A stretch of DNA of 64,000 nucleotides from Streptomyces longisporoflavus (GCF_014649775.1 NZ_BMTR01000011.1:124001-188000); one strand, 5' to 3'; positions 18,115 through 27,035 are shown, counted from the first letter of the stretch. The notes: a model not told the origin generated them from the sequence alone. A program made the numbers and translations.

Positions 18115-19095
18115 TCAGGCATCCGCGCCGCCCAGCCCCCGAACGCGCCCGCACCCAGCAGCGAGACGCAGTAGCAGGCCGTCACCCGGGCCTGCCCCCC
18201 ACCAGTTCAACGGCAAGCGCCCCCGCCCGGCACCCCTCCCCGAAGCCTCGCAGAGCCCCGCGCCGGCGAGGCGTGCCGCGAGGAACGCACCCGTGAACGC
18301 GTCGCCCGCGCCCGTGGAGTCCCGTGCCGTGGCCGGCGGCGCGGGGATCTCGGCTTGTACCTCGCCCCCCGTGGCGACCAGCGCCCCCGCCGGGCCCCGT
18401 TTGACCACCACCGCGGGGAACCGCCGACTCAACACCCCCGCCACTTCCGTCAGCCCGGCCGCCGCCCCCGCCAGAAACCGCGCCTCTCCCTTACTGGGCA
18501 GCAAAACCTCCACCCCCTCCACCGCAGCCAGGAACCGATCCGCCCCCAGCCCCGCCAGGAACCCCGCCGAGGCCGGGTCCACACTCACCGGCACTCCACG
18601 CGCGCGTGCCGCCGCCAGCGCCGCAGCGGCCGCGGCCCGGCTGGGGTCCGCGAAGAACAAGTAGCCCGACAGGTGCAGCCACCCCACGCCGTCGAGGAGA
18701 TCGGGCGACCAGTCCGCCTCCGACAGGCGCACCGACGCGCCGCCGTCCGACAGGAACGTCCGCTCGGCTTTGCCCCCGGCACCCCCGTCCACCAGGCATA
18801 TCACTGTCCCCGTAGGCGCCTCGGAGTCGACGACGAGCCGCGGACGCACCCCCGCCCGGGTGAGCGCCTCCTCGTGCCACGCCGCCGAATCCGCGCCCAC
18901 CCGCCCCAGCATCCGCACGTCGCCGCAGCCCCGGGATGCCGCCCAGCACGCCACATTGGCGCCCGCGCCACCCGGCACCGTACGGATCGCCGCCGCGGTG
19001 TCCGTACCCGGAGCGAGCGGTGCGCCGTGCCGCGCCACGATGTCCGTGACGACGTCACCCACGACCAGCAGCGCCCCGCCCCGCGGCGACGTCAA
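18115..19095 (-). CDS. psuK: PfkB-family sugar kinase, probable pseudouridine kinase, frameshifted 3' end
   Basis: 326 aa as read. PfkB features: LLVVGDVVTDI at the start, VPGGAGANVACWAASRG, an internal ADWS-LL region, and the catalytic DSTGAGDAFTGAFLAARLAG. Next to psuG, the kinase should phosphorylate pseudouridine so PsuG can cleave it. The start is TTG 19095, overlapping the psuG stop as TTGA. After EAS the frame reads an arginine/glycine-rich tail to 18115, but the next frame reads EGCRAGALAVELVGGRPG and stops at 18182, which is a normal PfkB ending. One G appears to be missing in the G-run near 18238-18244. Confidence 0.8.
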   Translation of the reverse strand: MTSPRGGALLVVGDVVTDIVARHGAPLAPGTDTAAAIRTVPGGAGANVACWAASRGCGDVRMLGRVGADSAAWHEEALTRAGVRPRLVVDSEAPTGTVICLVDGGAGGKAERTFLSDGGASVRLSEADWSPDLLDGVGWLHLSGYLFFADPSRAAAAAALAAARARGVPVSVDPASAGFLAGLGADRFLAAVEGVEVLLPSKGEARFLAGAAAGLTEVAGVLSRRFPAVVVKRGPAGALVATGGEVQAEIPAPPATARDSTGAGDAFTGAFLAARLAGAGLCEASGRGAGRGRLPLNWWGAGPGDGLLLRLAAGCGRVRGLGGADA

Positions 19096-19997
19096 CGCGC
19101 GGCCCGGGCCGCCGCGATCCGCCCCGCGAGACGGACATTGCCCCGCACGGCCGCGAGATTGGCGCTCAGCGAAGCCCCGTCCGTGCGCCGCACCAACTGG
19201 TCGAGGAGGAAGGGCGTGACCGCCTGCCCGGTGATGCCCCGCTCGGCACAGGCCTCCAGCGCCTCGGCGAGCACGCGCGCGTGCAGCGCGGGATCGAGCT
19301 GCTCGGACTCCGGTACGGGGTTCGCCACGAGCAGCGCGGACTCCGGGCCGCCGAGCGAGTCCTGGGCGCGCATCACCGCGGCGACCTCCTCGGGTGTACG
19401 AAGGGCCCAGTCCACCGGGTGCCCCGAGTCGGTGAGGTAGAAGCCGGGGAAGCGGTCCGTCCCGTACCCCGCCACCGCGACGCCCAGCGTCTCCAGGCGC
19501 TGCAGTGTCGCCGCCACGTCCAGGATCGACTTCACGCCCGCGCAGACGACCGTGACGCGCGTACGGGCCAGCAACCTCAGGTCGGCGGACTCGTCCTGCG
19601 TCGCCGTCCACTCCCGGTGCACCCCGCCGAGCCCGCCCGTGGCGAACACCCGCACCCCCGCTCTCGCGGCGAGCAGCGCCGTCGCCGACACGGTCGTCGC
19701 CCCGCTCGCGCCCGCCGCGACCGCGAGCGCCAGGTCGCGGTGGCCCAGCTTGCGGATGCCCTCCTCGTTCGCCACCCGCTCCAACTGCGTCTTGTCCAGG
19801 CCGACGTGCGGACGCCCGTCCAGGACGGCGATTGTCGCCGGAACGGCACCCTCCTCCCGTACGAGCTCTTCGAGCTCACGCGCCACCCGGAGATTGCGCG
19901 GACGCGGAAGCCCGTGCGCGATGATCGTGGACTCCAGGGCGACCACGGGCCGCCGGTCCGCCACAGCCGCCTGTACCTCGTCGGACACCACCAACAC
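19092..19997 (-). CDS. psuG: Pseudouridine-5'-phosphate glycosidase
   Basis: 301 aa, full family length. Signature blocks: VVALESTIIAHGLPRPRN, VGLDKTQLERV, RDLALAVAAGASGATTVSAT, VRVFATGGLGGVHRE, VVCAGVKSILDV with the lysine that forms the ring-opened adduct, GYGTDRFPGFY and GASLSANLAAVRGNV. PsuG splits pseudouridine 5'-phosphate into uracil and ribose 5-phosphate and so recycles this modified nucleoside. The start is GTG. The kinase gene overlaps its stop, so psuG-psuK is one translationally coupled operon. Confidence 0.95.
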   Translation of the reverse strand: MLVVSDEVQAAVADRRPVVALESTIIAHGLPRPRNLRVARELEELVREEGAVPATIAVLDGRPHVGLDKTQLERVANEEGIRKLGHRDLALAVAAGASGATTVSATALLAARAGVRVFATGGLGGVHREWTATQDESADLRLLARTRVTVVCAGVKSILDVAATLQRLETLGVAVAGYGTDRFPGFYLTDSGHPVDWALRTPEEVAAVMRAQDSLGGPESALLVANPVPESEQLDPALHARVLAEALEACAERGITGQAVTPFLLDQLVRRTDGASLSANLAAVRGNVRLAGRIAAARAAR

Positions 19998-20087
19998 GGG
20001 CCTGCCTCCTGCCAGTCGGGCCAGTCGGGTCTTCTCTCATCCCTGGCGGCCGACGTGCCCCGGCAAACCCCTGCGGCACGGTCCGGC

Positions 20088-20093
20088 TAGGGT
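20088..20093 (+). promoter_or_regulatory. -10 element of leaderless cupin gene
   Basis: TAGGGT ends 8 bases before the ATG at 20102; no ribosome site between. -35 not evident. Confidence 0.4.
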
Positions 20094-20101
20094 GACCCGC
20101 C

Positions 20102-20470
20102 ATGACCACGAATGATCAAGCCGTCGCGCCCTCCTTCGCCGTACACATTCCGGACGTCGACCTGGAGGCCGAGCCGCTCGACCCTGCGCAGATCGTCTCC
20201 GGCACCCCGGAGGTCACCGGCAAGGTCCTGTGGGAGTCGGCGGACGGCAAGCAGCTGCGCGGCATCTGGCAGATCACGCCCGGCGTGGTCACCGACACCG
20301 AGGCCAACGAGCTCTTCGTGGTCGTCAGCGGCCGTGCCACCATCGCGGTCGAGGGCGGCGACGTGATCGAGGTCGGACCCGGCGACGCGGCCGTCCTGCG
20401 CGAGGGCGACCGTACGACGTGGACCGTGCACGAGACGCTGCGCAAGGCGTACCACATCACGCTCCCCTGA
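20102..20470 (+). CDS. Cupin-domain protein (DUF861-like)
   Basis: 122 aa, one small beta-barrel. Seen: GKVLWESADGKQLRGIWQITPG, TDTEANELFVVVSGRATIAVEGGDVIEVGPGDAAVLREGDRTTWTVHE in outline, that is the cupin motif 1 glutamate (ELFVVVSG) and motif 2 (GDAAVLREGD...W.V). This matches the DUF861 ureidoglycolate-hydrolase-like cupins that often contain the EGxxTxW element. Catalytic or ligand-binding role unknown. Short gap to a terminal repeat-rich spacer. Confidence 0.85.
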   Translation: MTTNDQAVAPSFAVHIPDVDLEAEPLDPAQIVSGTPEVTGKVLWESADGKQLRGIWQITPGVVTDTEANELFVVVSGRATIAVEGGDVIEVGPGDAAVLREGDRTTWTVHETLRKAYHITLP

Positions 20471-20630
20471 CCGGGACCACGGCGAAGAGGACGGCGAGGA
20501 GCACGGCGAAGACCACGGCCGGGACCGCTAGAACCCGAACCACGGCCGGGATCGCGAGACCCCGGACCACGGACGGGACCACGACGCTCAGGGACACGCG
20601 AGCCGAGGGCCGGGACCGCGGCACCCGGAG
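20471..20630. repeat. Degenerate GACCACGGC repeats between convergent genes
   Basis: Units like GACCACGGCCGGGA and GACGGCGAGGAGCACGGCGA recur with irregular 15-35-base spacing. No gene and no clear terminator. Confidence 0.6.
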
Positions 20631-21893
20631 TCAGGCCTTCTTGATCGCCCGCCGCAGCGCGAGCGCGGCCGGCGGCAGCAGCACGCAGACGCCGATGAGG
20701 TTCAGCCAGCCGTAGCTCGCGCGCGCGACGATCAGGCCGGCCACCGCGCCGCCGATGCCCGCCGCCGTGTTCATGGTCAGGTCCGACAGGCCCTGTACGG
20801 CGGCCCGCGCGGGCTGCGGCACCGAGTCCGTGAGCAGCGCGGAACCGGCGACCAGGCCCGCGGACCAGCCGAGGCCGAGGAGGAAGAGACCGGCGGCGGT
20901 CTGCCCGTGGGCGGGCCCCGCCGTGCCGGCGAGGAGCGCGGCGCAGCACAGCAGCCCGACCGCGAGACCGATCACCGACAGCCGCCCGAAGCGGTCGGCG
21001 AGCCAGCCCATCAGCGGCGAGAGCGCGTACATCCCCGCGATGTGACCGCTGATGACCAGGCCGACCAGTTGCAGGTCCGCCCCGTGATGTCCCAGGTCGA
21101 CCGGGGTCATCACCATGATCGAGACCATCACCGTGTGCGACGCGGCCACCGTCACCAGGGCGAGCCGGGCCATCGGCGACGCGGCCACCGCGGCGACACC
21201 GGCCCGCAGCGAACGGCTCTGCGCGGAATTGTCCTCCTGCGGGGCGAGCGCGCGGGCGGTGAGCAGCGGGTCCGGACGGAGCAGCACCGCCACCACGAGA
21301 CCGGCGACGGCGAAGATCACGGCGGCGAAGAGGAACGGGCCCGCCGCCTCGGGTATGGAGGTGCCGGAGAAGGCGCGGCTGGTGGGCGCGGAGATATTGG
21401 GGCCGAGGACCGAACCGATGGTCGTGGCCCAGATGACGAGCGAGATGGCGCGGCCCCGCCGGTCGGGCTCGGCGAGGTCGGCCGCCGCGAAGCGGGCCTG
21501 GAGGTTGGCCGACGAACCGGCCCCGAAGCCCGCCATGCCGAGCAGCAGCAGGGGGAAGCTGTCGATGACGGCGGCAAGGACCACGAGCCCGGCTCCCAGC
21601 GCACCGATCAGATACGCGAGGACGAGGCCGGGCCGTCGTCCGCGCGAGGTCATCAGGGCGGCGAGCGGCAGCGAGAGCAGGGCGGTGCCGGCCACGGACG
21701 CGGTGGGCGCGAGGCCGGACAGCGCCTCGGTCCCGCTCACCTCGGTCGCGAGCATCGGGGCCAGGGCGATGCCGATCGGTACCCCGAGTCCGCCCAGTAT
21801 CTGGCTGCAGACCAGCACCGCGGTGGTGCGGCGGCGCAGCGCGGGCAGCGCCTCCGGCGCGGGTATGCCAGGAGCGTCGAGGGTCGAGGTCAC
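20631..21893 (-). CDS. Major facilitator superfamily transporter
   Basis: 420 aa from GTG 21893, twelve predicted hydrophobic helices. After helix 2 the MFS loop reads LMTSRGRRPG, and before the second half LMGWLADRFGR, both typical of the drug/metabolite exporters (DHA-like). Helix content is clear (for example GLVVLAAVIDSFPLLLLGMAGFG). The frame is open upstream to 22016 but would run into ogt, and the first transmembrane segment begins some 25 residues after this GTG, so this start is preferred. Substrate unknown. It lies downstream of ogt on the same strand, 61 bases away. Confidence 0.88.
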   Translation of the reverse strand: MTSTLDAPGIPAPEALPALRRRTTAVLVCSQILGGLGVPIGIALAPMLATEVSGTEALSGLAPTASVAGTALLSLPLAALMTSRGRRPGLVLAYLIGALGAGLVVLAAVIDSFPLLLLGMAGFGAGSSANLQARFAAADLAEPDRRGRAISLVIWATTIGSVLGPNISAPTSRAFSGTSIPEAAGPFLFAAVIFAVAGLVVAVLLRPDPLLTARALAPQEDNSAQSRSLRAGVAAVAASPMARLALVTVAASHTVMVSIMVMTPVDLGHHGADLQLVGLVISGHIAGMYALSPLMGWLADRFGRLSVIGLAVGLLCCAALLAGTAGPAHGQTAAGLFLLGLGWSAGLVAGSALLTDSVPQPARAAVQGLSDLTMNTAAGIGGAVAGLIVARASYGWLNLIGVCVLLPPAALALRRAIKKA

Positions 21894-21954
21894 TGACGCA
21901 GTGTGCCAGCGCTTCCGTACGCGGGAAACAGAGTTCTCAGGGACACGCAAACCG

Positions 21955-22542
21955 TCAGAACAGCGGCTGGGGCAGCACCCCCTCCAGGGCGAGGAGCTGT
22001 CGCTTGGTCTCCACACCGCCGCCGAAGCCGCCGATGCCGCCGTCGCTCTCGACCACCCGGTGGCACGGCACCACGACCGGCAGCGGATTGGCGCCCATCG
22101 CCATGCCGACGGCCTGGGCCGCGCCGGGCTGTCCCACGCGGCGCGCCAGGTCGCCGTAGCCCACGACGGCGCCGTACGGAACGGTCGTCAGCTCACGCAG
22201 GACCTGGCGGTTGAACCCGGAGATGAGCGACCAGTCGAGCGGCAGCGCGAAGTCGTGCCGCTCGCCCGCGAAGTAGGCGGCGAGCTGGCGTATGGGTTCG
22301 GCGAGGAGAGGGGAGCCGGCCGCCTCGACCGGCTCGGCCCCGAGCCGGGAGCCGAGCCGTTCGAGCGCCGCGTCGCGCACCGCGTCCGTGGCGTGGAAGA
22401 CGACGGTGACCAGGCCCTCGTCCGTCGCGGCGAGCATCAGCGGGCCGATGTCGCTCGCGACGACGGCCCACACCACCTGCCGCGGGCCGTCCTGCTCCGG
22501 CCCGCCCTGACCGTCCTGCCCGTGCTGCCCCATGGCGTTCAT
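21955..22542 (-). CDS. ogt: Methylated-DNA-protein cysteine methyltransferase
   Basis: 195 aa. The helix-turn-helix arm (SGFNRQVLRELTTVPYG), GYGDLARRVGQPGAAQAVG with the DNA-inserting Arg region, and the active site NPLPVVVPCHRVV whose cysteine takes the methyl group from O6-methylguanine, then GFGGGVETKRQLLALEG. It repairs alkylated bases by a one-shot suicide reaction. N-terminus: two possible ATG starts (22542, 22533) in a Gln/Gly-rich leader. Just upstream are 21-base tandem repeats. Confidence 0.93.
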   Translation of the reverse strand: MNAMGQHGQDGQGGPEQDGPRQVVWAVVASDIGPLMLAATDEGLVTVVFHATDAVRDAALERLGSRLGAEPVEAAGSPLLAEPIRQLAAYFAGERHDFALPLDWSLISGFNRQVLRELTTVPYGAVVGYGDLARRVGQPGAAQAVGMAMGANPLPVVVPCHRVVESDGGIGGFGGGVETKRQLLALEGVLPQPLF

Positions 22543-22598
22543 GCGGACCACGGTACGACCGGGCACTGACAACGCCGCCCCGAGCAAGCCCGAGCAGG

Positions 22599-22745
22599 CC
22601 CGACGCAGGGCCGGGCAAGCCCGACGCAGGGCCGGGCAAGCCCGACGCAGGGCCGGGCAAGCCCGACGCAGGGCCGGGCAAGCCCGACGCAGGGCCGGGC
22701 AAGCCCGACGCAGGGCCGGGCAAGCCCGACGCAGACCCGGAGCAA
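22599..22745 (+). repeat. Six perfect 21-base tandem repeats plus partial copies
   Basis: The unit starts CCCGACGCAGGG and is 21 bases long; perfect copies begin at 22599, 22620, 22641, 22662, 22683 and 22704, with a diverged seventh at 22725 and partial CCCGAGCA copies upstream. It fills the gap between the glpQ stop and the ogt start, on the ogt upstream side. Confidence 0.97.
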
Positions 22746-22775
22746 ACCCCGAGCCCGTCCCGCGGCAGCGCCCCG

Positions 22776-23684
22776 TCAGCCGGAGACTCGGCCGGAGACG
22801 GCCTTGCGGACGACGTCGGGCGTGTTCGTGATGATGCCGTCCACCCCGAAGCCCGCCACCCGCTGCGCCGCGGTCGCGTTGTTCACGGTCCAGGTGAAGA
22901 TCTCCAGGCGCTTGCGGTGCGGCCCCTTGAGCGCGTGTATCGCGGCGACGTACTCGCCGGAGATGGAGGTGTGCGTGGAGTTGATCTGGTCGGAGAACTT
23001 GGCGTACTCGGGGAGATCGGCGACCGCCGGCGTGCCGAGGAAGCCGGTCTTGATGTCGGGCCGCAGCTTGTGCACCGTCTTGACGCTGTCCGCGCTGAAG
23101 CTCTGGATGACGAGCTTGTTCTTGACGTGGTGCCGGTCCAGCCAGCCCGTCTTGCGCAGGACGGCGAGGCCCTGCGCCTCGATGCCCGGGTACAGCTCGG
23201 GCTTCTTGAACTCGAAGACGAGGCTCTGGTGGTTGCGCGAGACGCGGTTCATGTACTGCTTCAGCGTCGGCACCCGCTGGCCCGCGTACTCCGGGCCGAA
23301 CCAGCTGCCCGCGTCCAGCGTGGCGATCTCCTTCGCGGTGAAGTCCGCGACCTTCCACGGCGCGCGGTCGGGGTAGCGCTCCTCGACGTCGGTCGTCCGC
23401 TTCAGGGTGTCGTCATGCATGATCACGAGTTCGCCGTCCTTGGTGCGCTGGACGTCGTTCTCCACCCAGCGGAACCCCATGTCAGCCGCCTTGTCGATGG
23501 CTGCGAAGGTGTTCTCTGGCGCGTACGCGGACGCGCCCCGGTGTGCGACGACCAGGGGGCGCTTGTGCGAGGCGGACGTCTGCGCCGACGGCCGGTCGGC
23601 GGCGTGAGCGGTAGCGGAGGGGAGGGTGAGCGCACCGGCTCCGAGCAGAGCGGCAGTGGTGGCGGCGGCAACGCGTGCGTACAA
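22776..23684 (-). CDS. glpQ: Secreted glycerophosphodiester phosphodiesterase
   Basis: 302 aa from TTG 23684, which has GAGGAG six bases upstream. A signal peptide (VAAATTAALLGAGALTLPSATAHAA) precedes the TIM-barrel GDPD domain: VVAHRGASAYAPENT with catalytic His and Glu, VENDVQRTKDGELVIMHDDTLKRTT with the metal acidic residues and second His, FEFKKP, and VDGIITNTPDVV. It hydrolyses glycerophosphodiesters outside the cell to glycerol 3-phosphate, supplying phosphate and carbon. In S. coelicolor two secreted GlpQ genes are PhoP-controlled; here I see only one GTTCAACC-like half of a PHO box (23766-23776). Confidence 0.93.
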   Translation of the reverse strand: MYARVAAATTAALLGAGALTLPSATAHAADRPSAQTSASHKRPLVVAHRGASAYAPENTFAAIDKAADMGFRWVENDVQRTKDGELVIMHDDTLKRTTDVEERYPDRAPWKVADFTAKEIATLDAGSWFGPEYAGQRVPTLKQYMNRVSRNHQSLVFEFKKPELYPGIEAQGLAVLRKTGWLDRHHVKNKLVIQSFSADSVKTVHKLRPDIKTGFLGTPAVADLPEYAKFSDQINSTHTSISGEYVAAIHALKGPHRKRLEIFTWTVNNATAAQRVAGFGVDGIITNTPDVVRKAVSGRVSG

Positions 23685-23933
23685 CGGTGACTCCTCGCGA
23701 TGTTCGGGCACGGACCGGATGAGAGTGACAGTCCACGGCCAACGCGAGACAGGTGCAGGATGGCCACAGGTTGAACGGAGACAGCCGGGCTTATTTCGCG
23801 GAAAATCGTTCGCAAGTTTCGGAGTGAGCTTTACTCTCTGCGTCAGCCCATGGCCTGTCAGGGAATGGCCGGCTGGGGCCACTTGGGTGTAATCCCGGAC
23901 ATTCAGACTTAATAAGCGGAAGGGCTACCCCGC

Positions 23934-24800
23934 ATGCAGGGCACGGTCGACGGTTTCAGCTATGGACTTGTCACGCCGGTGACGGCGTACCTCATGGCGT
24001 GTCTCGGCGGAGCGCTCGGCCTGCGCTGCACCACCAGGTCACTCCTTGTGGCGCACTCCTGGCGGCCCGGCTGGCTCGCACTGGGGTCGGCGGCGATCGG
24101 CTCCGGCATATGGACCATGCACTTCATCGCGATGATGGGCTTCTCCGTGGAGGAGGCCCCGATCCACTACGACAAGGCCCTGACCTTCGCGAGCCTCGCC
24201 GTGGCCATCGTCATGGTCGGCATCGGGATCTTCATCGTGGGATACCGCGGCGCCACCGGTGCGGCGCTGTTCACCGGGGGAACGATCACCGGCCTCGGCG
24301 TCGCGACGATGCACTATCTGGGAATGGCCGGTATGCGTCTGCGCGGCACGCTGGAGTACAACACCCTCACCGTTTCCGCGTCCGTGGTGATCGCCGTCGT
24401 CGCCGCCACCGCCGCACTGTGGGCGGCCGCACAGGTCAGGGGCTTCCTCTGGAGCCTGGGCGCGAGCCTCGTCATGGGCCTGGCCGTCACCGGCATGCAC
24501 TACACGGGGATGGCCGCCCTCAGCGTCCACCTGCACGGCTCGTCCGCCGCGCCGAGCGGCGGGGACTCGGCCGCCGAACTGCTCGCGCCCATGATGATCG
24601 GCCCGCTCGCCTTCCTGCTCCTCGCGGGGGTCATCGTGATGTTCGACCCACTGATGGTGATGGGCAAGGCGGAGCTCCAGAGCGCCGCACAGGGGCAGCG
24701 CGCCCCCTATCCCGTCCCGCGCTCCGGCGACCGGCACGACCCGCGGGCGGGTCGCAGGCCACCGCAGCACCCCGACTCCAGGACCCCGCAGAGCTGGTGA
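23934..24800 (+). CDS. MHYT-domain integral membrane sensor
   Basis: 288 aa with seven hydrophobic helices. Three MHYT-type motifs at the ends of helices: TMHFIAMMGF (about residue 61), TMHYLGMAGM (about 121) and GMHYTGMAAL (about 189). MHYT domains are thought to sense diatomic gas or redox through bound copper; the output module usually fused behind them (GGDEF or a kinase) is absent, and the last 50 residues are a disordered, basic, proline-rich tail. Free-standing versions exist in Streptomyces without known partner. Ribosome site GGAAGGG upstream. The gene ends 41 bases before uvrB. Confidence 0.9.
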   Translation: MQGTVDGFSYGLVTPVTAYLMACLGGALGLRCTTRSLLVAHSWRPGWLALGSAAIGSGIWTMHFIAMMGFSVEEAPIHYDKALTFASLAVAIVMVGIGIFIVGYRGATGAALFTGGTITGLGVATMHYLGMAGMRLRGTLEYNTLTVSASVVIAVVAATAALWAAAQVRGFLWSLGASLVMGLAVTGMHYTGMAALSVHLHGSSAAPSGGDSAAELLAPMMIGPLAFLLLAGVIVMFDPLMVMGKAELQSAAQGQRAPYPVPRSGDRHDPRAGRRPPQHPDSRTPQSW

Positions 24801-24810
24801 TCCGACCCCG

Positions 24811-24833
24811 TTGTCAGTGCGGAGTCGTACGGT
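24811..24833 (+). promoter_or_regulatory. RecA-independent DNA-damage promoter of uvrB
   Basis: TTGTCAGTG (24811-24819), 8 bases, TACGGT (24828-24833). This is a full match to the consensus known for PafBC-dependent damage promoters in mycobacteria. The -10 ends 7 bases before the uvrB ATG, so the message is leaderless. Confidence 0.8.
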
Positions 24834-24840
24834 TGATTCC

Positions 24841-26979
24841 ATGCGGCCCGTATCCAAGATCGAACGCACGGTGGCGCCCTTCGAGGTCGTCAGTAACTAC
24901 CAGCCAAGCGGCGACCAGCCCACGGCCATCGCCGACCTGGAGCGGCGCGTCAGCGCAGGTGAGAAGGATGTCGTCCTGCTCGGCGCGACCGGCACCGGCA
25001 AGTCGGCCACCACCGCGTGGATGATCGAGAAGCTCCAGCGCCCCACCCTCGTGATGGCGCCGAACAAGACACTGGCCGCCCAGCTGGCGAACGAGTTCCG
25101 AGAGCTCCTGCCGAACAACGCGGTGGAGTACTTCGTCTCGTACTACGACTACTACCAGCCCGAGGCGTACGTCCCCCAGTCGGACACGTACATCGAGAAG
25201 GACTCCTCGATCAACGAGGAAGTCGAGCGCCTGCGCCACTCCGCGACGAACTCGCTGCTCACCCGGCGTGACGTGGTCGTGGTCGCCTCCGTCTCCTGCA
25301 TCTACGGTCTCGGCACCCCGCAGGAGTACGTCGACCGGATGGTCCCGCTCAAGGTCGGCGACGAGATCGACCGCGACCAGCTCCTGCGCCGCTTCGTGGA
25401 CATCCAGTACACACGCAACGACCTGGCGTTCACCCGCGGCACCTTCCGGGTCCGCGGCGACACCATCGAGATCTTCCCGGTCTATGAAGAGCTCGCCGTC
25501 CGCATCGAGATGTTCGGCGACGAGATCGAGGCGCTCTCCACGCTGCACCCCCTCACCGGCGAGGTCATCAGCGACGACAACCACCTGTACGTCTTCCCGG
25601 CCTCGCACTACGTGGCGGGCCCGGAGCGCCTGGAGAAGGCGGTCAACGGCATCGAGAAGGAGCTCGCCGAGCGCCTGACCGAGCTGGAGAAGCAGGGCAA
25701 GATGCTGGAGGCCCAGCGCCTGCGCATGCGGACGACGTACGACCTGGAGATGCTGCGCCAGATCGGCTCCTGCTCCGGCATCGAGAACTACTCCATGCAC
25801 TTCGACGACCGCGCGCCCGGCACCGCGCCGAACACCCTCCTCGACTACTTCCCCGAGGACTTCCTCCTCGTCATCGACGAGTCGCACGTCACGGTCCCGC
25901 AGATCGGCGCGATGTACGAAGGGGACGCCTCCCGCAAGCGCACGCTGGTGGACCACGGCTTCCGGCTGCCGTCCGCCCTCGACAACCGCCCGCTGAAATG
26001 GGAAGAGTTCCTCGGCCGCATCGGCCAGACCGTCTACCTCTCGGCGACCCCCGGAAAGTACGAGCTCTCGCGCGGAGACGGCTTCGTCGAGCAGATCATC
26101 CGCCCCACCGGCCTGATCGACCCGGAGGTCGTGGTCAAGCCCACCGAGGGCCAGATCGACGACCTGGTGCACGAGATCCGTACACGCACCGAGAAGGACG
26201 AGCGCGTCCTGGTCACCACGCTCACCAAGAAGATGGCCGAGGACCTCACCGACTACTTCCTCGAACTGGGCATCCAGGTCCGCTATCTCCACAGCGACGT
26301 CGACACCCTGCGCCGCGTCGAGCTCCTGCGCGAACTGCGCGCCGGTGAGTACGACGTCCTGGTCGGCATCAACCTCCTGCGCGAGGGCCTCGACCTGCCC
26401 GAGGTCTCCCTGGTGTCGATCCTCGACGCCGACAAGCAGGGCTTCCTGCGCTCCGGCACCTCCCTGATCCAGACCATCGGCCGCGCGGCGCGCAACGTCT
26501 CGGGCCAGGTCCATATGTACGCGGACAAGGTCACCCCGGCGATGGAGCAGGCCATCGACGAGACCAACCGCCGGCGCGAGAAGCAGATCGCGTACAACAA
26601 GGAGAGGGGGATCGACCCCCAGCCGCTGCGCAAGAAGATCAACGACATCGTGTCCGCGATCGCGCGCGAGGAGGTCGACACGGAGCAGCTGCTCGGCACG
26701 GACTACCGCAAGGCGAAGGGCGGCGACGCGGGCACGGCAGCCAAGGCCCCGGTGCCCGCGCTCGGCGGCAAGGCGAACAAGGCCGCCAAGGGCAAGCCCG
26801 CCGGGAAGGTGCCCACGGACCGGCCCGCCGCCGAACTGGCCGAGCAGATCGAGGAGATGACCACGCGCATGCGCGCGGCCGCCGCCGACCTGCAGTTCGA
26901 GATCGCCGCACGGCTGCGTGACGAGGTGTCGGAGATGAAGAAGGAACTCAGGCAGATGAGGGAGGCGGGGCAGGCGTAG
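24841..26979 (+). CDS. uvrB: Excinuclease ABC subunit B
   Basis: 712 aa. Walker A GATGTGKS (residues 48-55), the damage-verifying beta-hairpin YYDYYQPEAY...PQSDTYIEKD, DEAD-like IDESHV, helicase motif VI (QTIGRAARN) and a C-terminal UVR domain (AAADLQFEIAARLRDEV) that contacts UvrC. UvrB loads from UvrA onto damage and helps UvrC cut. An Ala/Lys/Pro-rich spacer (residues about 627-665) before the UVR domain is longer than usual. ATG at 24841 gives the normal N-terminus; the message is probably leaderless from the damage promoter. Confidence 0.97.
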   Translation: MRPVSKIERTVAPFEVVSNYQPSGDQPTAIADLERRVSAGEKDVVLLGATGTGKSATTAWMIEKLQRPTLVMAPNKTLAAQLANEFRELLPNNAVEYFVSYYDYYQPEAYVPQSDTYIEKDSSINEEVERLRHSATNSLLTRRDVVVVASVSCIYGLGTPQEYVDRMVPLKVGDEIDRDQLLRRFVDIQYTRNDLAFTRGTFRVRGDTIEIFPVYEELAVRIEMFGDEIEALSTLHPLTGEVISDDNHLYVFPASHYVAGPERLEKAVNGIEKELAERLTELEKQGKMLEAQRLRMRTTYDLEMLRQIGSCSGIENYSMHFDDRAPGTAPNTLLDYFPEDFLLVIDESHVTVPQIGAMYEGDASRKRTLVDHGFRLPSALDNRPLKWEEFLGRIGQTVYLSATPGKYELSRGDGFVEQIIRPTGLIDPEVVVKPTEGQIDDLVHEIRTRTEKDERVLVTTLTKKMAEDLTDYFLELGIQVRYLHSDVDTLRRVELLRELRAGEYDVLVGINLLREGLDLPEVSLVSILDADKQGFLRSGTSLIQTIGRAARNVSGQVHMYADKVTPAMEQAIDETNRRREKQIAYNKERGIDPQPLRKKINDIVSAIAREEVDTEQLLGTDYRKAKGGDAGTAAKAPVPALGGKANKAAKGKPAGKVPTDRPAAELAEQIEEMTTRMRAAAADLQFEIAARLRDEVSEMKKELRQMREAGQA

Positions 26980-27035
26980 GCGTACGGCCTGGTGTGTTGC
27001 AAGACCGACACAAAGTGCTTCCCGCGGTACGGCAC

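Noticed and set aside
17958..18185. 75-codon frame starting GTG at 18185, overlapping the corrected psuK stop
   Set aside because: The GTGA overlap is attractive, but it runs opposite to and into the methyltransferase gene end and shows no recognisable protein.
22599..22745. CRISPR array
   Set aside because: The 21-base units are directly tandem with no spacers and no cas genes are near.
24781..24841. LexA-type SOS box before uvrB
   Set aside because: No CGAAC-N4-GTTCG-like sequence here or before uvrA or uvrC; the TGTCAGTG element fits instead.
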